DNA of 64,000 bases. It comes from Micromonospora inyonensis (GTDB lineage Bacteria; Actinomycetota; Actinomycetes; Mycobacteriales; Micromonosporaceae). Position 1 is the stretch's first letter; every line of letters starts with the position of its first letter. Positions 57,173-64,000 of this stretch are shown here, piece by piece. The position numbers and the translations under genes were made by a program. The DNA lies in the NCBI RefSeq assembly GCF_900091415.1, contig NZ_FMHU01000001.1, positions 1,736,001-1,800,000 on the forward strand, in the 5' to 3' direction. The notes under the pieces were generated by a model that did not search any database, was not told the DNA's origin, and was given only the letters and a program-made list of their open reading frames with translations.

Positions 57173-57775
57173 TCAGTCGCGTGGATAGCGCAACAGGAGG
57201 CTCGCGGTGACCTCCTCGTCACCCACGGCGGCGTAGCAGTGCGGCACGTCCGACGTCCAGCGCAGGTGCCCGCCGGCGGCGGCGGACAACGGCGCGTCCA
57301 CCGGACCGGCGCGGAGCACGCCCGCGAAGACGGTGACGTGCTCGGTGACCCCGGCCCGGTGCGGGGGCGACACCTGGCCCGGGCCGGGGGCGACCCGCAT
57401 CCGGTACAGCTCGTACGTCGCCCCGGCCTCGGTGAACACCTCGAGCAGGGTGGCGCGCACCGCGGCCCCGCGTACCGAGGGCGCGCTCGCCGGTCCGGCC
57501 AGCACCGCACCCAGGGGTACGCCCAGCTGCGCGGTCACCGCGTAGAGCGTCTCCAGGGTCGGGTTGCGGGTGCCGTTCTCCAGGCCGGAGAGGGTGGCCT
57601 TGCCGACACCGGCCGACCGGGCCAGGGTGGAGAGCGAGATGGCCCGTTCCTCCCGGAGCAGTCGGACCCGGCGGCCGATGGCGGCGGCACCCTCCTCAAG
57701 GCGGCCGGAGTCGGCGGCTTCCTGCTGGGGGACCGGTGGTCGGTCGGCGGTCGGCATCCCGCTATCGTGCATCAT
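57173..57775 (-). CDS. XRE-family regulator with C-terminal cupin domain
   Basis: 200 aa: helix-turn-helix at residues 35-90 (LREERAISLSTLARSAGVGK, ATLSGLENGTRNPTLETLYA) and a cupin beta-barrel after residue 110 (YELYRMRVAPGPGQVSPPHR, AGVTEHVTVFAGVLRAGPVD, HLRWTSDVPHCYAAVGDEEV). Such regulators sense a small molecule in the cupin. It is divergent from the BenE-type transporter and a perfect palindrome abuts its ATG at 57775, implying autoregulation and control of the transporter. ATG 57757 is an alternative start. Confidence 0.85.
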   Translation of the reverse strand: MMHDSGMPTADRPPVPQQEAADSGRLEEGAAAIGRRVRLLREERAISLSTLARSAGVGKATLSGLENGTRNPTLETLYAVTAQLGVPLGAVLAGPASAPSVRGAAVRATLLEVFTEAGATYELYRMRVAPGPGQVSPPHRAGVTEHVTVFAGVLRAGPVDAPLSAAAGGHLRWTSDVPHCYAAVGDEEVTASLLLRYPRD

Positions 57776-57803
57776 GCGGCTGTTCCGTATACGGAACAGC
57801 CGC
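57776..57803. promoter_or_regulatory. 28-bp perfect palindrome, probable operator of the XRE-cupin regulator
   Basis: The half-site GCGGCTGTTCCGTA is followed by its exact complement TACGGAACAGCCGC. It lies between the divergent regulator and transporter starts, touching the regulator's first codon and overlapping the region just before the transporter's ribosome site (GGAGG at 57804-57808). Confidence 0.8.
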
Positions 57804-57816
57804 GGAGGGAGGCGAC

Positions 57817-59088
57817 ATGGCGGGCGTCCTGCAACCCGTGCTGGCCGGTGTGGTGACCGCCCTGGTCGGCTTCGCCAGCTCGTTCACCGTGGTCCTGGCC
57901 GGGCTCCGGGCCGTCGGTGCCACCGAGACGCAGGCCGCCTCGGGGCTGCTCGCGGTCTGCGTCGCGTCCGGAGCCAGCGCCGTGTGGCTCGGTCTGCGGC
58001 ACCGGCTGCCGATGAGCATCGCCTGGTCCACGCCGGGGGCCGCGCTGCTGGTGGCGACCGGTCCGGTGGCGGGCGGCTGGCCGGCGGCGGTCGGCGCGTT
58101 CGTGGTCTCCGGCCTGCTGATCGTGGCGGCCGGTCTCTTTCCACCGCTGAGCCGCGCGGTCGCGGCGATCCCGAAGCCGATCGCGGGCGCGATGCTGGCC
58201 GGCGTCCTCCTGCCGCTCTGCACGGCACCGGTCCGGGCGCTGGTCGAGGTGCCCGCGCTCGCCGGGCCGGTGGTGGTGGTCTGGCTGCTGCTGCACCGCT
58301 TCGCCCGCCGCTGGGCGGTGCCGGGGGCACTCGTCGTCGCGGTGGTGGCGATCGCGTCGACCACGCCGCCCGGTCGGCTCGGGGGTGCCGGGCTCGGGCC
58401 GGTGTTCGACCCGACGTCGCCGGCTTGGAGCCTGCCGGCCCTGGCCGGGCTGGCGGTGCCACTGTTCCTGGTCACCATGGCCGCGCAGAACGTACCGGGC
58501 ATGGCGGTGCTCACCGGGTACGGCTACCGTCCCCCGTTCGGGTCCGCGCTACGGGTCACCGGGTTGGCCAGCATGGCCGCCGCGCCCGTCGGCGGGCACG
58601 CGGTCAACCTGGCGGCGATCACCGCCGCGCTCGCCGCCGGCCCGGACGCCCATCCCGACCCGGACCGCCGTTGGATCGCCTCGGTGACCGCCGGCGTCGG
58701 ACTGGCCGTGCTCGGCCTCGGCGCGGGGGTGGCCACCACGCTGGTCCTGCTCTCGCCCCCGGTGCTGATCGAGGCGGTCGCCGGCCTGGCGCTGATCGGG
58801 GCGCTGGCCACCGCCCTGACCGCGGCCGTCGCCGAGCCGGACGCGCGCGAGGCGGCGGTGGTCACCTTCGTGGTCACCGCCGCCGGAGTCACCCTGCTCG
58901 GGATCGGCGGTGCCTTCTGGGGACTGCTGGCCGGTGGGGTGATGCTCCTCCTGTTCCGCCGCAGGCCGGAGCGCCCCGTCCCGCCGGACCGTCGCTCCGA
59001 GCCGGAGCAGGGGGAGAAGCCGGAGCGGGGGAGGTCCCTGGAGAGTGCCTTTGGAGCTGCCCGCACAGACGGGGCACCGCGAGACTGA
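57817..59088 (+). CDS. benE: BenE-type benzoate/aromatic acid:proton symporter
   Basis: 423-aa polytopic membrane protein of the BenE family. FASSFTVVLAGLRAVGATET, SGLLAVCVASGASAVWLGLR, RLPMSIAWSTPGAALLVATG, PKPIAGAMLAGVLLPLCTAP and FLVTMAAQNVPGMAVLTGYG are conserved blocks, with about 11-12 hydrophobic segments. The tail after FRRRPERP is charged and non-conserved. ATG at 57817 with GGAGG nine bases upstream. The substrate may differ from benzoate: no aromatic catabolic genes are near. Confidence 0.85.
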   Translation: MAGVLQPVLAGVVTALVGFASSFTVVLAGLRAVGATETQAASGLLAVCVASGASAVWLGLRHRLPMSIAWSTPGAALLVATGPVAGGWPAAVGAFVVSGLLIVAAGLFPPLSRAVAAIPKPIAGAMLAGVLLPLCTAPVRALVEVPALAGPVVVVWLLLHRFARRWAVPGALVVAVVAIASTTPPGRLGGAGLGPVFDPTSPAWSLPALAGLAVPLFLVTMAAQNVPGMAVLTGYGYRPPFGSALRVTGLASMAAAPVGGHAVNLAAITAALAAGPDAHPDPDRRWIASVTAGVGLAVLGLGAGVATTLVLLSPPVLIEAVAGLALIGALATALTAAVAEPDAREAAVVTFVVTAAGVTLLGIGGAFWGLLAGGVMLLLFRRRPERPVPPDRRSEPEQGEKPERGRSLESAFGAARTDGAPRD

Positions 59089-59135
59089 CCGCTGGGCCAC
59101 CAGCGGCTCCGGCACCCGCAACCCGCCGGAACGGA

Positions 59136-59501
59136 CTACTCCTCGCGAGCGAGGTCGGCGGCGGGGACGGTGAGACGTACCTGCCGGTCGGAGACGGCGG
59201 CGATCTGCTCGGCGAGTGCGTAGGTCGCCCCGTCCGATCCGACGATCTTCAAGTAGCCGCTGCGCAGCAGCCGGGCCGCCAGGTCGGCCGGCACGTCCGG
59301 TTCCTCGGCCGCCACGGACTCGATCAGCTCGTCCAGGCTGCTGCCCGGGTCGGCGGTCGGGGCCTCCACGGTCACCGCGTTCGGGTCACCCCGCTGAACG
59401 AGGTCCACCGTGCCGACCTCGGTGCCGGTCGCGTCGACGACCCGCATGCCGGTGGTGACCCGTCCGATGGTCGTCTGCGTGTCGGTGCCCTGTCGCGTCA
59501 T
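59136..59501 (-). CDS. PRC-barrel/DUF2171-like small protein
   Basis: 121 aa. Residues 12-45 (IGRVTTGMRVVDATGTEVGT, VDLVQRGDPNAVTVE) look like a PRC-barrel strand pattern; the C-terminal half (DVPADLAARLLRSGYLKIVG, AEQIAAVSDRQVRLTVPA) resembles the end of DUF2171 proteins. Probably cytoplasmic. Function unknown; possibly stress related as other PRC-barrel proteins are, which is a guess. Confidence 0.6.
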   Translation of the reverse strand: MTRQGTDTQTTIGRVTTGMRVVDATGTEVGTVDLVQRGDPNAVTVEAPTADPGSSLDELIESVAAEEPDVPADLAARLLRSGYLKIVGSDGATYALAEQIAAVSDRQVRLTVPAADLAREE

Positions 59502-59530
59502 GGTGGCGCGGTTCCCAGCCGGCCACGCCG

Positions 59531-59764
59531 CTAAACGCCGGGCGGGCGCGGGGAGAGCTCACGCCAGGTGTCGGTGCCGTCGAGCAGGGCCCGGACCGTC
59601 TCCTCCGCCTCCTCGGCGCTGTCGTACTCGTAGAACCGGGAGACGCCCTCGGCGCCGCCGGCCCGCTGTTCGACGTACCACCGGTCGGCGTCGACCCGGA
59701 GGAAGACGTCCCGCCGGGCCAGCCGCCCCCATTTGCCGTTCCACCAGTGCTTCCGCTGCTCCAT
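59531..59764 (-). CDS. Small conserved actinobacterial protein, unknown function
   Basis: 77 aa starting MEQRKHWWNGKWGRLARRDV, with FLRVDADRWYVEQRAGGAEG and FYEYDSAEEAEETVRALL. Compact alpha/beta, Trp-rich at the N-terminus, no known motif. The start at 59764 is chosen because the open frame upstream runs through the mscL terminator hairpin. Good actinobacterial codon pattern suggests it is real. Confidence 0.6.
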   Translation of the reverse strand: MEQRKHWWNGKWGRLARRDVFLRVDADRWYVEQRAGGAEGVSRFYEYDSAEEAEETVRALLDGTDTWRELSPRPPGV

Positions 59765-59798
59765 GGCGGCACGATATCGAACACGCGTACGAAAGATG

Positions 59799-59829
59799 CC
59801 GGCCCCTGCGGGAATCCCGCAGGGGCCGG
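59799..59829 (-). terminator. mscL terminator hairpin
   Basis: CCGGCCCCTGCGGG (59799-59812), a 3-base AAT loop, then the exact complement (59816-59829). It lies 14 bases past the mscL stop. A 14-bp all-GC-rich stem with no mismatch. Confidence 0.85.
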
Positions 59830-59843
59830 TGTGCATCGGCGGG

Positions 59844-60317
59844 TCAGCGCGGGGCCGGCGGCTCCGGCCGGCGGCCGAGCACGTCGTCCAGCGCGCCGCG
59901 CTGCTGCCCAGGGGTGGTGTGCCCGGCGGCGACCAGGGCGTCCCGGATCTCGGTGAGCAGCCGGACCTCCTCGCTCGGTGCCTTCGGCGGCGGCTCCTCG
60001 CCCCGCTTGCGCCGCTCGGCGAGCTTGTTCATCGGGAAGACGACCAGGAAGTAGAGCGCCGCCGCGGTGAGCAGGAACGTGATCAGCGCGTTCACGAACG
60101 CCACCCAGTCGAACGGGATCTCCCGGAACATCGGGGTCGAGCCCTTCAGGCCGTTCTTGCTGCCGGTGAGCAGCGCGATGAGCACCCGGACCAGGGGCTC
60201 CAGGAACGACTTGGTGAGCTGCGTGACGACCCCGGTGAACGCGGCACCGATGACGACGCCGACCGCCAGGTCGACGACGTTGCCGCGCATGATGAAGTCC
60301 TTGAACCCTTTGAGCAT
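59844..60317 (-). CDS. mscL: Large-conductance mechanosensitive channel MscL
   Basis: Pore that opens under membrane tension to release solutes after osmotic downshock. MLKGFKDFIMRGNVVDLAVG, VVIGAAFTGVVTQLTKSFLE (first helix), then FDWVAFVNALITFLLTAAAL and YFLVVFPMNKLAERRKRGEE (second helix). The C-terminal helix includes LLTEIRDALVA. 157 aa; the tail is slightly longer than in E. coli, as in other actinomycetes. Monocistronic, with its own terminator. Confidence 0.95.
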   Translation of the reverse strand: MLKGFKDFIMRGNVVDLAVGVVIGAAFTGVVTQLTKSFLEPLVRVLIALLTGSKNGLKGSTPMFREIPFDWVAFVNALITFLLTAAALYFLVVFPMNKLAERRKRGEEPPPKAPSEEVRLLTEIRDALVAAGHTTPGQQRGALDDVLGRRPEPPAPR

Positions 60318-60353
60318 CTACCACTCCCACGTCCGGTCTCGGTTCCGGACAAC

Positions 60354-61034
60354 CTATGCCCCGGCCTGGTGCTCCAGGAACGCGCCCGCTTCGTGCGCCG
60401 CCCGCTCCGGGTCGCCCGCGTGGATCGCCGCCACCAGGCGGCTGTGGTCGGTGTACCGTTCGGGTTCCAGGGAGCCGCTCGCCTGGGCGACGGAGGCCCG
60501 CATCGCGGTGCCCACCGAGGCGTACAGCTCCGCGAGCATGGTGTTGTGGGCGGCGGCCACCACCACGACGTGCAACCGGGCGTCGGCCTCCACGAACTCC
60601 TCGAACCGGCCGTCGCGCCAGGCCGTCTCCCGCTCGGCCAGCGCCGCGTCGAGCGCCGTCAGGTCCTCCTCGGTACGCCGGAGCGCGGCCAGCCGGGCCG
60701 CCTCCACCTCGAACGCGCGGCGTACCTCGACCACCTCCGCCATCCGGTCGTCGGTGAGCCGGCGGGCCACCACCGGGGCCAGTTCGTCGGTCGACACCAC
60801 GTACGTGCCGGAGCCCTGACGGCACTCCAGCACCCCGGCGTGCACCAGTGCGCGGACCGCCTCCCGGACGGTGTTCCGCCCCACACCGAGCGCGGCGACG
60901 AGCTGCGGCTCGGTCGGTATCCGCCCGCCCAGCGGCCACTCCCCGCCGAGGATCCTCCCCCTGAGCTGCTCGATCGTCTCGCTCACCCGGCGCCCGCGCG
61001 GCGGCACGGGTGGGGAATGGCCGGACGGTGTCAC
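60354..61034 (-). CDS. FadR-type GntR-family regulator (FCD domain)
   Basis: 226 aa: winged helix at residues 18-80 (TIEQLRGRILGGEWPLGGRI, PTEPQLVAALGVGRNTVREA, VRALVHAGVLECRQGSGTYV), then an all-helical FCD ligand domain with metal-binding positions (DARLHVVVVAAAHN, YTDHSRLVAAIHAGDPERAA). Divergent from an MFS transporter with a 49-base gap, so probably its repressor. GGTTACAACC (61036-61045) next to its start has inverted GGTT/AACC arms and may be part of the operator. Confidence 0.88.
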   Translation of the reverse strand: MTPSGHSPPVPPRGRRVSETIEQLRGRILGGEWPLGGRIPTEPQLVAALGVGRNTVREAVRALVHAGVLECRQGSGTYVVSTDELAPVVARRLTDDRMAEVVEVRRAFEVEAARLAALRRTEEDLTALDAALAERETAWRDGRFEEFVEADARLHVVVVAAAHNTMLAELYASVGTAMRASVAQASGSLEPERYTDHSRLVAAIHAGDPERAAHEAGAFLEHQAGA

Positions 61035-61083
61035 TGGTTACAACCCACGCCGGAATTCATCCCATGATTGTAGGTTCGAGGTC

Positions 61084-62394
61084 ATGACCCCGCCAACAGC
61101 CGCCCTCGCGGGACCCGACGTGGCCCCCGACGCCCCCGTGGCGACGCCCGCCGCCGCACAGCGCCCCGACACACGGGCCACCACCGACACCTCCGCCAGG
61201 GGCGTCCGTCCGGGTACCGGGGGCCTGCTGGTGCTCGCCGGGATGCTCCTGGTCGCGCTCAACCTGCGGGCCGCCATCACCAGCCTCGGCGCGCTGCTCG
61301 ACGAGGTCCGCACCGGGCTGGCGCTCTCCGGCGCGGTGGCCGGGTTCGTGACCACGCTGCCGACCATCGCGTTCGCCGTGTTCGGCGCGTTCACGCCGTG
61401 GCTGGTCCGGCGGGTCGCCCCGGCCCGGGTGCTGGTCGTGGCGATGGTCACCCTCGCCCTCGGGCAGTTGCTACGGGTCCTCACCGACTCCGCCCTGGTC
61501 TTCCTGATGGCCAGCGCGCTCGCGCTGGCCGGGATCGCGGTGGCGAACATCCTGCTGCCGATGCTCGTCAAGCAGTACTTCCCGCACCGCACCGGGCTGG
61601 TCACCGGGGCGTACACGGTGGCGTTGACCCTCGGCACGACGGTGGCCGCCGCGGCGGCGGTGCCGGTCGCCCACGCGTTCGGGTCGTGGCGGGTCGGACT
61701 CGGGGTCTGGGCCGGACTGGCCCTGGTGGCCGTACTCCCGTGGACGCCGCTGGCACTGCGGGCCCGGGCTGCCGCGCGGCGGGCGGGACGGACGGCACAG
61801 GCGTCCCCCCGGTCGCGGATCCGGCCGGAACGCACCCGGCTCGGGTGGGCCATGGCGCTGTACTTCGGGGCCCAGTCGCTCAGCGGGTACGTGGTCATGG
61901 GCTGGCTGGCCCAGCTCTTCCGGGACGCCGGTTACCAGCCGCAGGACGCCGGGTTGCTGCTCGCCGGGGTGACCGCGTTCGGCGTGCCGGTGGCCCTGGT
62001 CATGCCCGCCATCGCCACCCGGCTGCGCACCCTGCGCCCGCTGGTGCTCTTCCTGTCGGGGGCGGCGACCCTGTCCTACCTGGGCCTCGCGTTCGCACCG
62101 CACGACCTGGCGCTGCTCTGGGTGCTCCTGCTCGCCATCGGCCAGGGCGCGTTCCCGCTGATCCTGACCACTATCGGCCTGCGGGCCCGCACGGCCGAGG
62201 GAACCGTGCAGCTCTCCGCGTTCGCGCAGAGCACCGGGTACGTCATCGCCGGGCTCGGCCCACTGCTCGTCGGCATCCTCTACGAGGCGACCGGGGGCTG
62301 GCAGGCGCCGATCGCCTTCCTGCTCGTCGCCCTCGTCGTGCAGACCTGCGCCGGGCTGGCGATCTCCCGTCCCCGCTACATCGAGGACGAGTGA
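61084..62394 (+). CDS. MFS transporter, CynX/NimT type
   Basis: 436-aa, about 12 transmembrane segments after a 45-residue Ala/Thr/Pro-rich N-terminus. LNLRAAITSLGALLDEVRTG is the typical first-helix/loop block of the CynX/NimT group (cyanate, nitroimidazole); ALAGIAVANILLPMLVKQYF, PHRTGLVTGAYTVALTLGTT and SGYVVMGWLAQLFRDAGYQP are also conserved. Start ATG 61084, preceded by GAGG. Controlled presumably by the divergent GntR regulator. Substrate unknown. Confidence 0.85.
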   Translation: MTPPTAALAGPDVAPDAPVATPAAAQRPDTRATTDTSARGVRPGTGGLLVLAGMLLVALNLRAAITSLGALLDEVRTGLALSGAVAGFVTTLPTIAFAVFGAFTPWLVRRVAPARVLVVAMVTLALGQLLRVLTDSALVFLMASALALAGIAVANILLPMLVKQYFPHRTGLVTGAYTVALTLGTTVAAAAAVPVAHAFGSWRVGLGVWAGLALVAVLPWTPLALRARAAARRAGRTAQASPRSRIRPERTRLGWAMALYFGAQSLSGYVVMGWLAQLFRDAGYQPQDAGLLLAGVTAFGVPVALVMPAIATRLRTLRPLVLFLSGAATLSYLGLAFAPHDLALLWVLLLAIGQGAFPLILTTIGLRARTAEGTVQLSAFAQSTGYVIAGLGPLLVGILYEATGGWQAPIAFLLVALVVQTCAGLAISRPRYIEDE

Positions 62395-62425
62395 CCGGAC
62401 GGGCGGCGCGTGGGACGGCGGGCGC

Positions 62426-62779
62426 TCAGGAGGCCGGGGTCGGCTCCCCCGCCACGGCCTCGTCGACCGTCGGGTACGTCTGCAACACCTCGACCAGTCC
62501 GCTGACCTCGAGGATGCGCAGCACCCCGCGCTGCGGCGCGGCGAGGCGCACCACGCCACCGGCCTCGTCGCAGCTGTTCTTGGCGCGCACGAACACCGAG
62601 AGCCCGGTCGAGTCGCAGAACGAGACCTCCGCCAGGTCGAAGACCAGCCGGCTGCGCCCCTTGTCGAGCAGGTCGGTGATCTGGTCCTGGAGCTGAGGGG
62701 CCGTCGCCATGTCCAGCTCGCCCCCGACCGACACCACGACCACGTCGCCGCGCTGTTCCGTGTGCACCGTCAACGACAT
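62426..62779 (-). CDS. STAS-domain anti-anti-sigma factor (RsbV/SpoIIAA type)
   Basis: 117 aa: MSLTVHTEQRGDVVVVSVGG, ELDMATAPQLQDQITDLLDK, LVFDLAEVSFCDSTGLSVFV and RILEVSGLVEVLQTYPTVDE. The phosphorylatable Ser is in CDSTGLS. Binds an anti-sigma kinase to free a stress sigma factor. ATG at 62779 with GGAGG upstream. It is divergent from the rsbR-rsbS genes, a link to the same signalling system. Confidence 0.92.
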   Translation of the reverse strand: MSLTVHTEQRGDVVVVSVGGELDMATAPQLQDQITDLLDKGRSRLVFDLAEVSFCDSTGLSVFVRAKNSCDEAGGVVRLAAPQRGVLRILEVSGLVEVLQTYPTVDEAVAGEPTPAS

Positions 62780-62944
62780 CCGCCAGACCTCCTGTTGTCG
62801 GTGGAACCGTATCCCACCGGCGGGGTCCCACGCAGAACGGGAGCCGCCCTCTGTGGCCGGACGTCGGTTCTTTGCCCTGCAACAACTAGTCGGGCCAGGG
62901 CCGGTGATAGAGTCCGCCCCGGTCCTGGTGGAGGGGGTTATCCG

Positions 62945-63811
62945 ATGGCGCTGAGCCCGGAAGTAAGCGGACGGCTCGCCTGCCTGCTCACCGAGCATGC
63001 CGAGCTGGTCACGCAGCGCTGGACGGAGGCGGTCGCGGCCTCGCTGCGGGGCCGACTCAGCCAGGCGGAACTCCGCGGCCAGGTGCAGGACCTGCACCGC
63101 GGCATGGTCGTCGCCGGTGAGGGCGGGACCATCGACCTGGAGTCGGAGCAGGCCACCGAACTGCGCGCCGTCCTCGCCGAGCTGTCCCGGGGCCGGGCCC
63201 GTCAGGGCTTCACCGCCACCGAGACGGCGGTCAGCATCCACGCCCTCAAGGACGTGCTGCTGGACCTGATGGAGAGCCTTCCCGACGACGGCAACCGGCT
63301 CCGCGACTTCGTGGCGTTCTCCGGCCTGATCGACCAGATGGGGCTGTTCACCTTCGAGAGCTACGTCCGCACCCGGGAGAGCCTGATCGCCGACCAGGCC
63401 GAGCAGCTCCTCGAACTCTCCACTCCCGTGGTCAAGCTCTGGGAGGGCGTCGTCGCCGTGCCGCTGGTCGGCACCCTCGACTCGGCCCGCGCCCAGGTGG
63501 TGATGGAACGCCTGCTCCAGACCCTGGTCGACACCAGTTCGCCGTACGCGATCATCGACATCACCGGTGTGCCCGCCGTCGACACCCAGGTCGCCCAGCA
63601 CATCCTGAAGACCGTCGTGGCCGCCCGGCTGATGGGCGCCGACTGCATCATCTCCGGCATCCGACCGCAGATCGCCCAGACCATCGTGGAGCTCGGCATC
63701 GAGTTCGGTGACATCGCCACCAAGGCGAGTCTCGCCGACGCGCTGCGCCACGTGCTGCGGCTCACCGGCGTCGAGACCGCCGCCAACCGCCGCGCACGTC
63801 GGGAGGTCTGA
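62945..63811 (+). CDS. rsbR: RsbR-type stressosome protein
   Basis: 288 aa: helical N-terminal RsbR domain (LLTEHAELVTQRWTEAVAAS, HALKDVLLDLMESLPDDG) and C-terminal STAS domain (VVKLWEGVVAVPLVGTLDSA, SPYAIIDITGVPAVDTQVAQ, HILKTVVAARLMGADCIISG, IRPQIAQTIVELGIEF). The Thr phosphorylation sites of RsbRA would lie in the GVPAVDTQ and nearby ISGIRPQIAQT segments. ATG 62945 with GGAGGGGG upstream. Stop overlaps the next start (TGATG). Confidence 0.9.
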   Translation: MALSPEVSGRLACLLTEHAELVTQRWTEAVAASLRGRLSQAELRGQVQDLHRGMVVAGEGGTIDLESEQATELRAVLAELSRGRARQGFTATETAVSIHALKDVLLDLMESLPDDGNRLRDFVAFSGLIDQMGLFTFESYVRTRESLIADQAEQLLELSTPVVKLWEGVVAVPLVGTLDSARAQVVMERLLQTLVDTSSPYAIIDITGVPAVDTQVAQHILKTVVAARLMGADCIISGIRPQIAQTIVELGIEFGDIATKASLADALRHVLRLTGVETAANRRARREV

Positions 63812-64000
63812 TGGAGCGGGTGCCGGTCCTCAAGATCGGTGACATCCTGCTGGTCTCCATCCAGGTGGACATGGAGGACCAGACCGCACTGCAACTCCAG
63901 GAGGACCTGGCCGAGCGGATCGTCGCGACGGGCTGCCACGGCGTGATCATCGACATCACCGCGCTGGACATCGTCGACTCGTTCATCGGCCGGATGCTCT
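63811..64000 (+). CDS. rsbS: RsbS-type STAS protein, cut by the window end
   Basis: The first 63 codons: MERVPVLKIGDILLVSIQVD, MEDQTALQLQEDLAERIVAT, GCHGVIIDITALDIVDSFIG. The Ser in VDSFIGR is the conserved phosphosite of RsbS. Single-domain STAS scaffold that co-assembles with RsbR. The gene continues beyond the window, where rsbT would be expected. Confidence 0.92.
   Translation, partial: MERVPVLKIGDILLVSIQVDMEDQTALQLQEDLAERIVATGCHGVIIDITALDIVDSFIGRML

Overview
The window is chromosomal DNA of a high-GC actinomycete. The very GC-rich coding, frequent GTG and TTG starts, MscL, the stressosome-type rsbR-rsbS pair, sortase-anchored surface proteins and a urease operon of the ureABCFGD type without ureE all fit Actinobacteria. 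Gene style suggests Micromonosporaceae (Micromonospora-like), but that is an inference from general resemblance only.

Layout. 1-3950: end of a prepilin peptidase gene, a PAP2 phosphatase, then one IS110-family transposase gene split by a second, complete IS110-family element. 4081-11500: a two-gene unit with a glycoside-hydrolase-like protein, the tRNA threonylcarbamoylation enzyme Sua5/TsaC, two head-to-head gene stumps, a pyruvate formate-lyase gene that has lost its glycyl-radical domain, an integrase-tail scar, and a sortase-anchored 5'-nucleotidase. 12053-38632: a nearly complete purine-to-ammonia catabolic cluster: adenosine deaminase, PucR regulator, xanthine dehydrogenase (FAD subunit plus a fused 2Fe-2S/molybdopterin subunit), MocA and XdhC maturation proteins, OHCU decarboxylase, HIU hydrolase, uricase, a guanine/8-oxoguanine-type deaminase, malate synthase, a CitE-like protein, allantoinase, allantoicase and urease with its accessory proteins. 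Three TnpB-bearing elements (one with TnpA) are wedged between genes of this cluster.

38633-51640: an accessory island ending at a tRNA-Lys(UUU) gene. It holds an ISL3 scrap, a truncated tyrosine recombinase, a YefM-YoeB toxin-antitoxin pair and a six-gene, divergently transcribed cluster. That cluster encodes two BrxD-like ATPases, a third ATPase relative with no P-loop, a coiled-coil protein, a TerB-N/TerB-C protein and an Lhr/BrxHI-like helicase. No other BREX core gene is present. The cluster is bracketed by two copies of the 3' end of an XRE antitoxin gene. It is the best candidate for an undescribed defence or DNA-processing system.

51749-64000: ordinary chromosomal genes: an SDR epimerase, a sortase-anchored DUF3494 ice-binding-like protein, a truncated lipoprotein, an Eis-like acetyltransferase, a PP2C phosphatase, an XRE-cupin regulator facing a BenE transporter across a perfect palindrome, MscL, a FadR-type regulator facing an MFS transporter, and STAS-domain stress-signalling genes cut by the window end.

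The sharpest observation is in the first 3 kb. The inner IS110 element can be delimited to the base. Its non-coding end carries a predicted bridge RNA with segments matching both element ends and the interrupted target, and joining its ends would create a TTGACA-17-TCTAAT promoter. No CRISPR array was seen.
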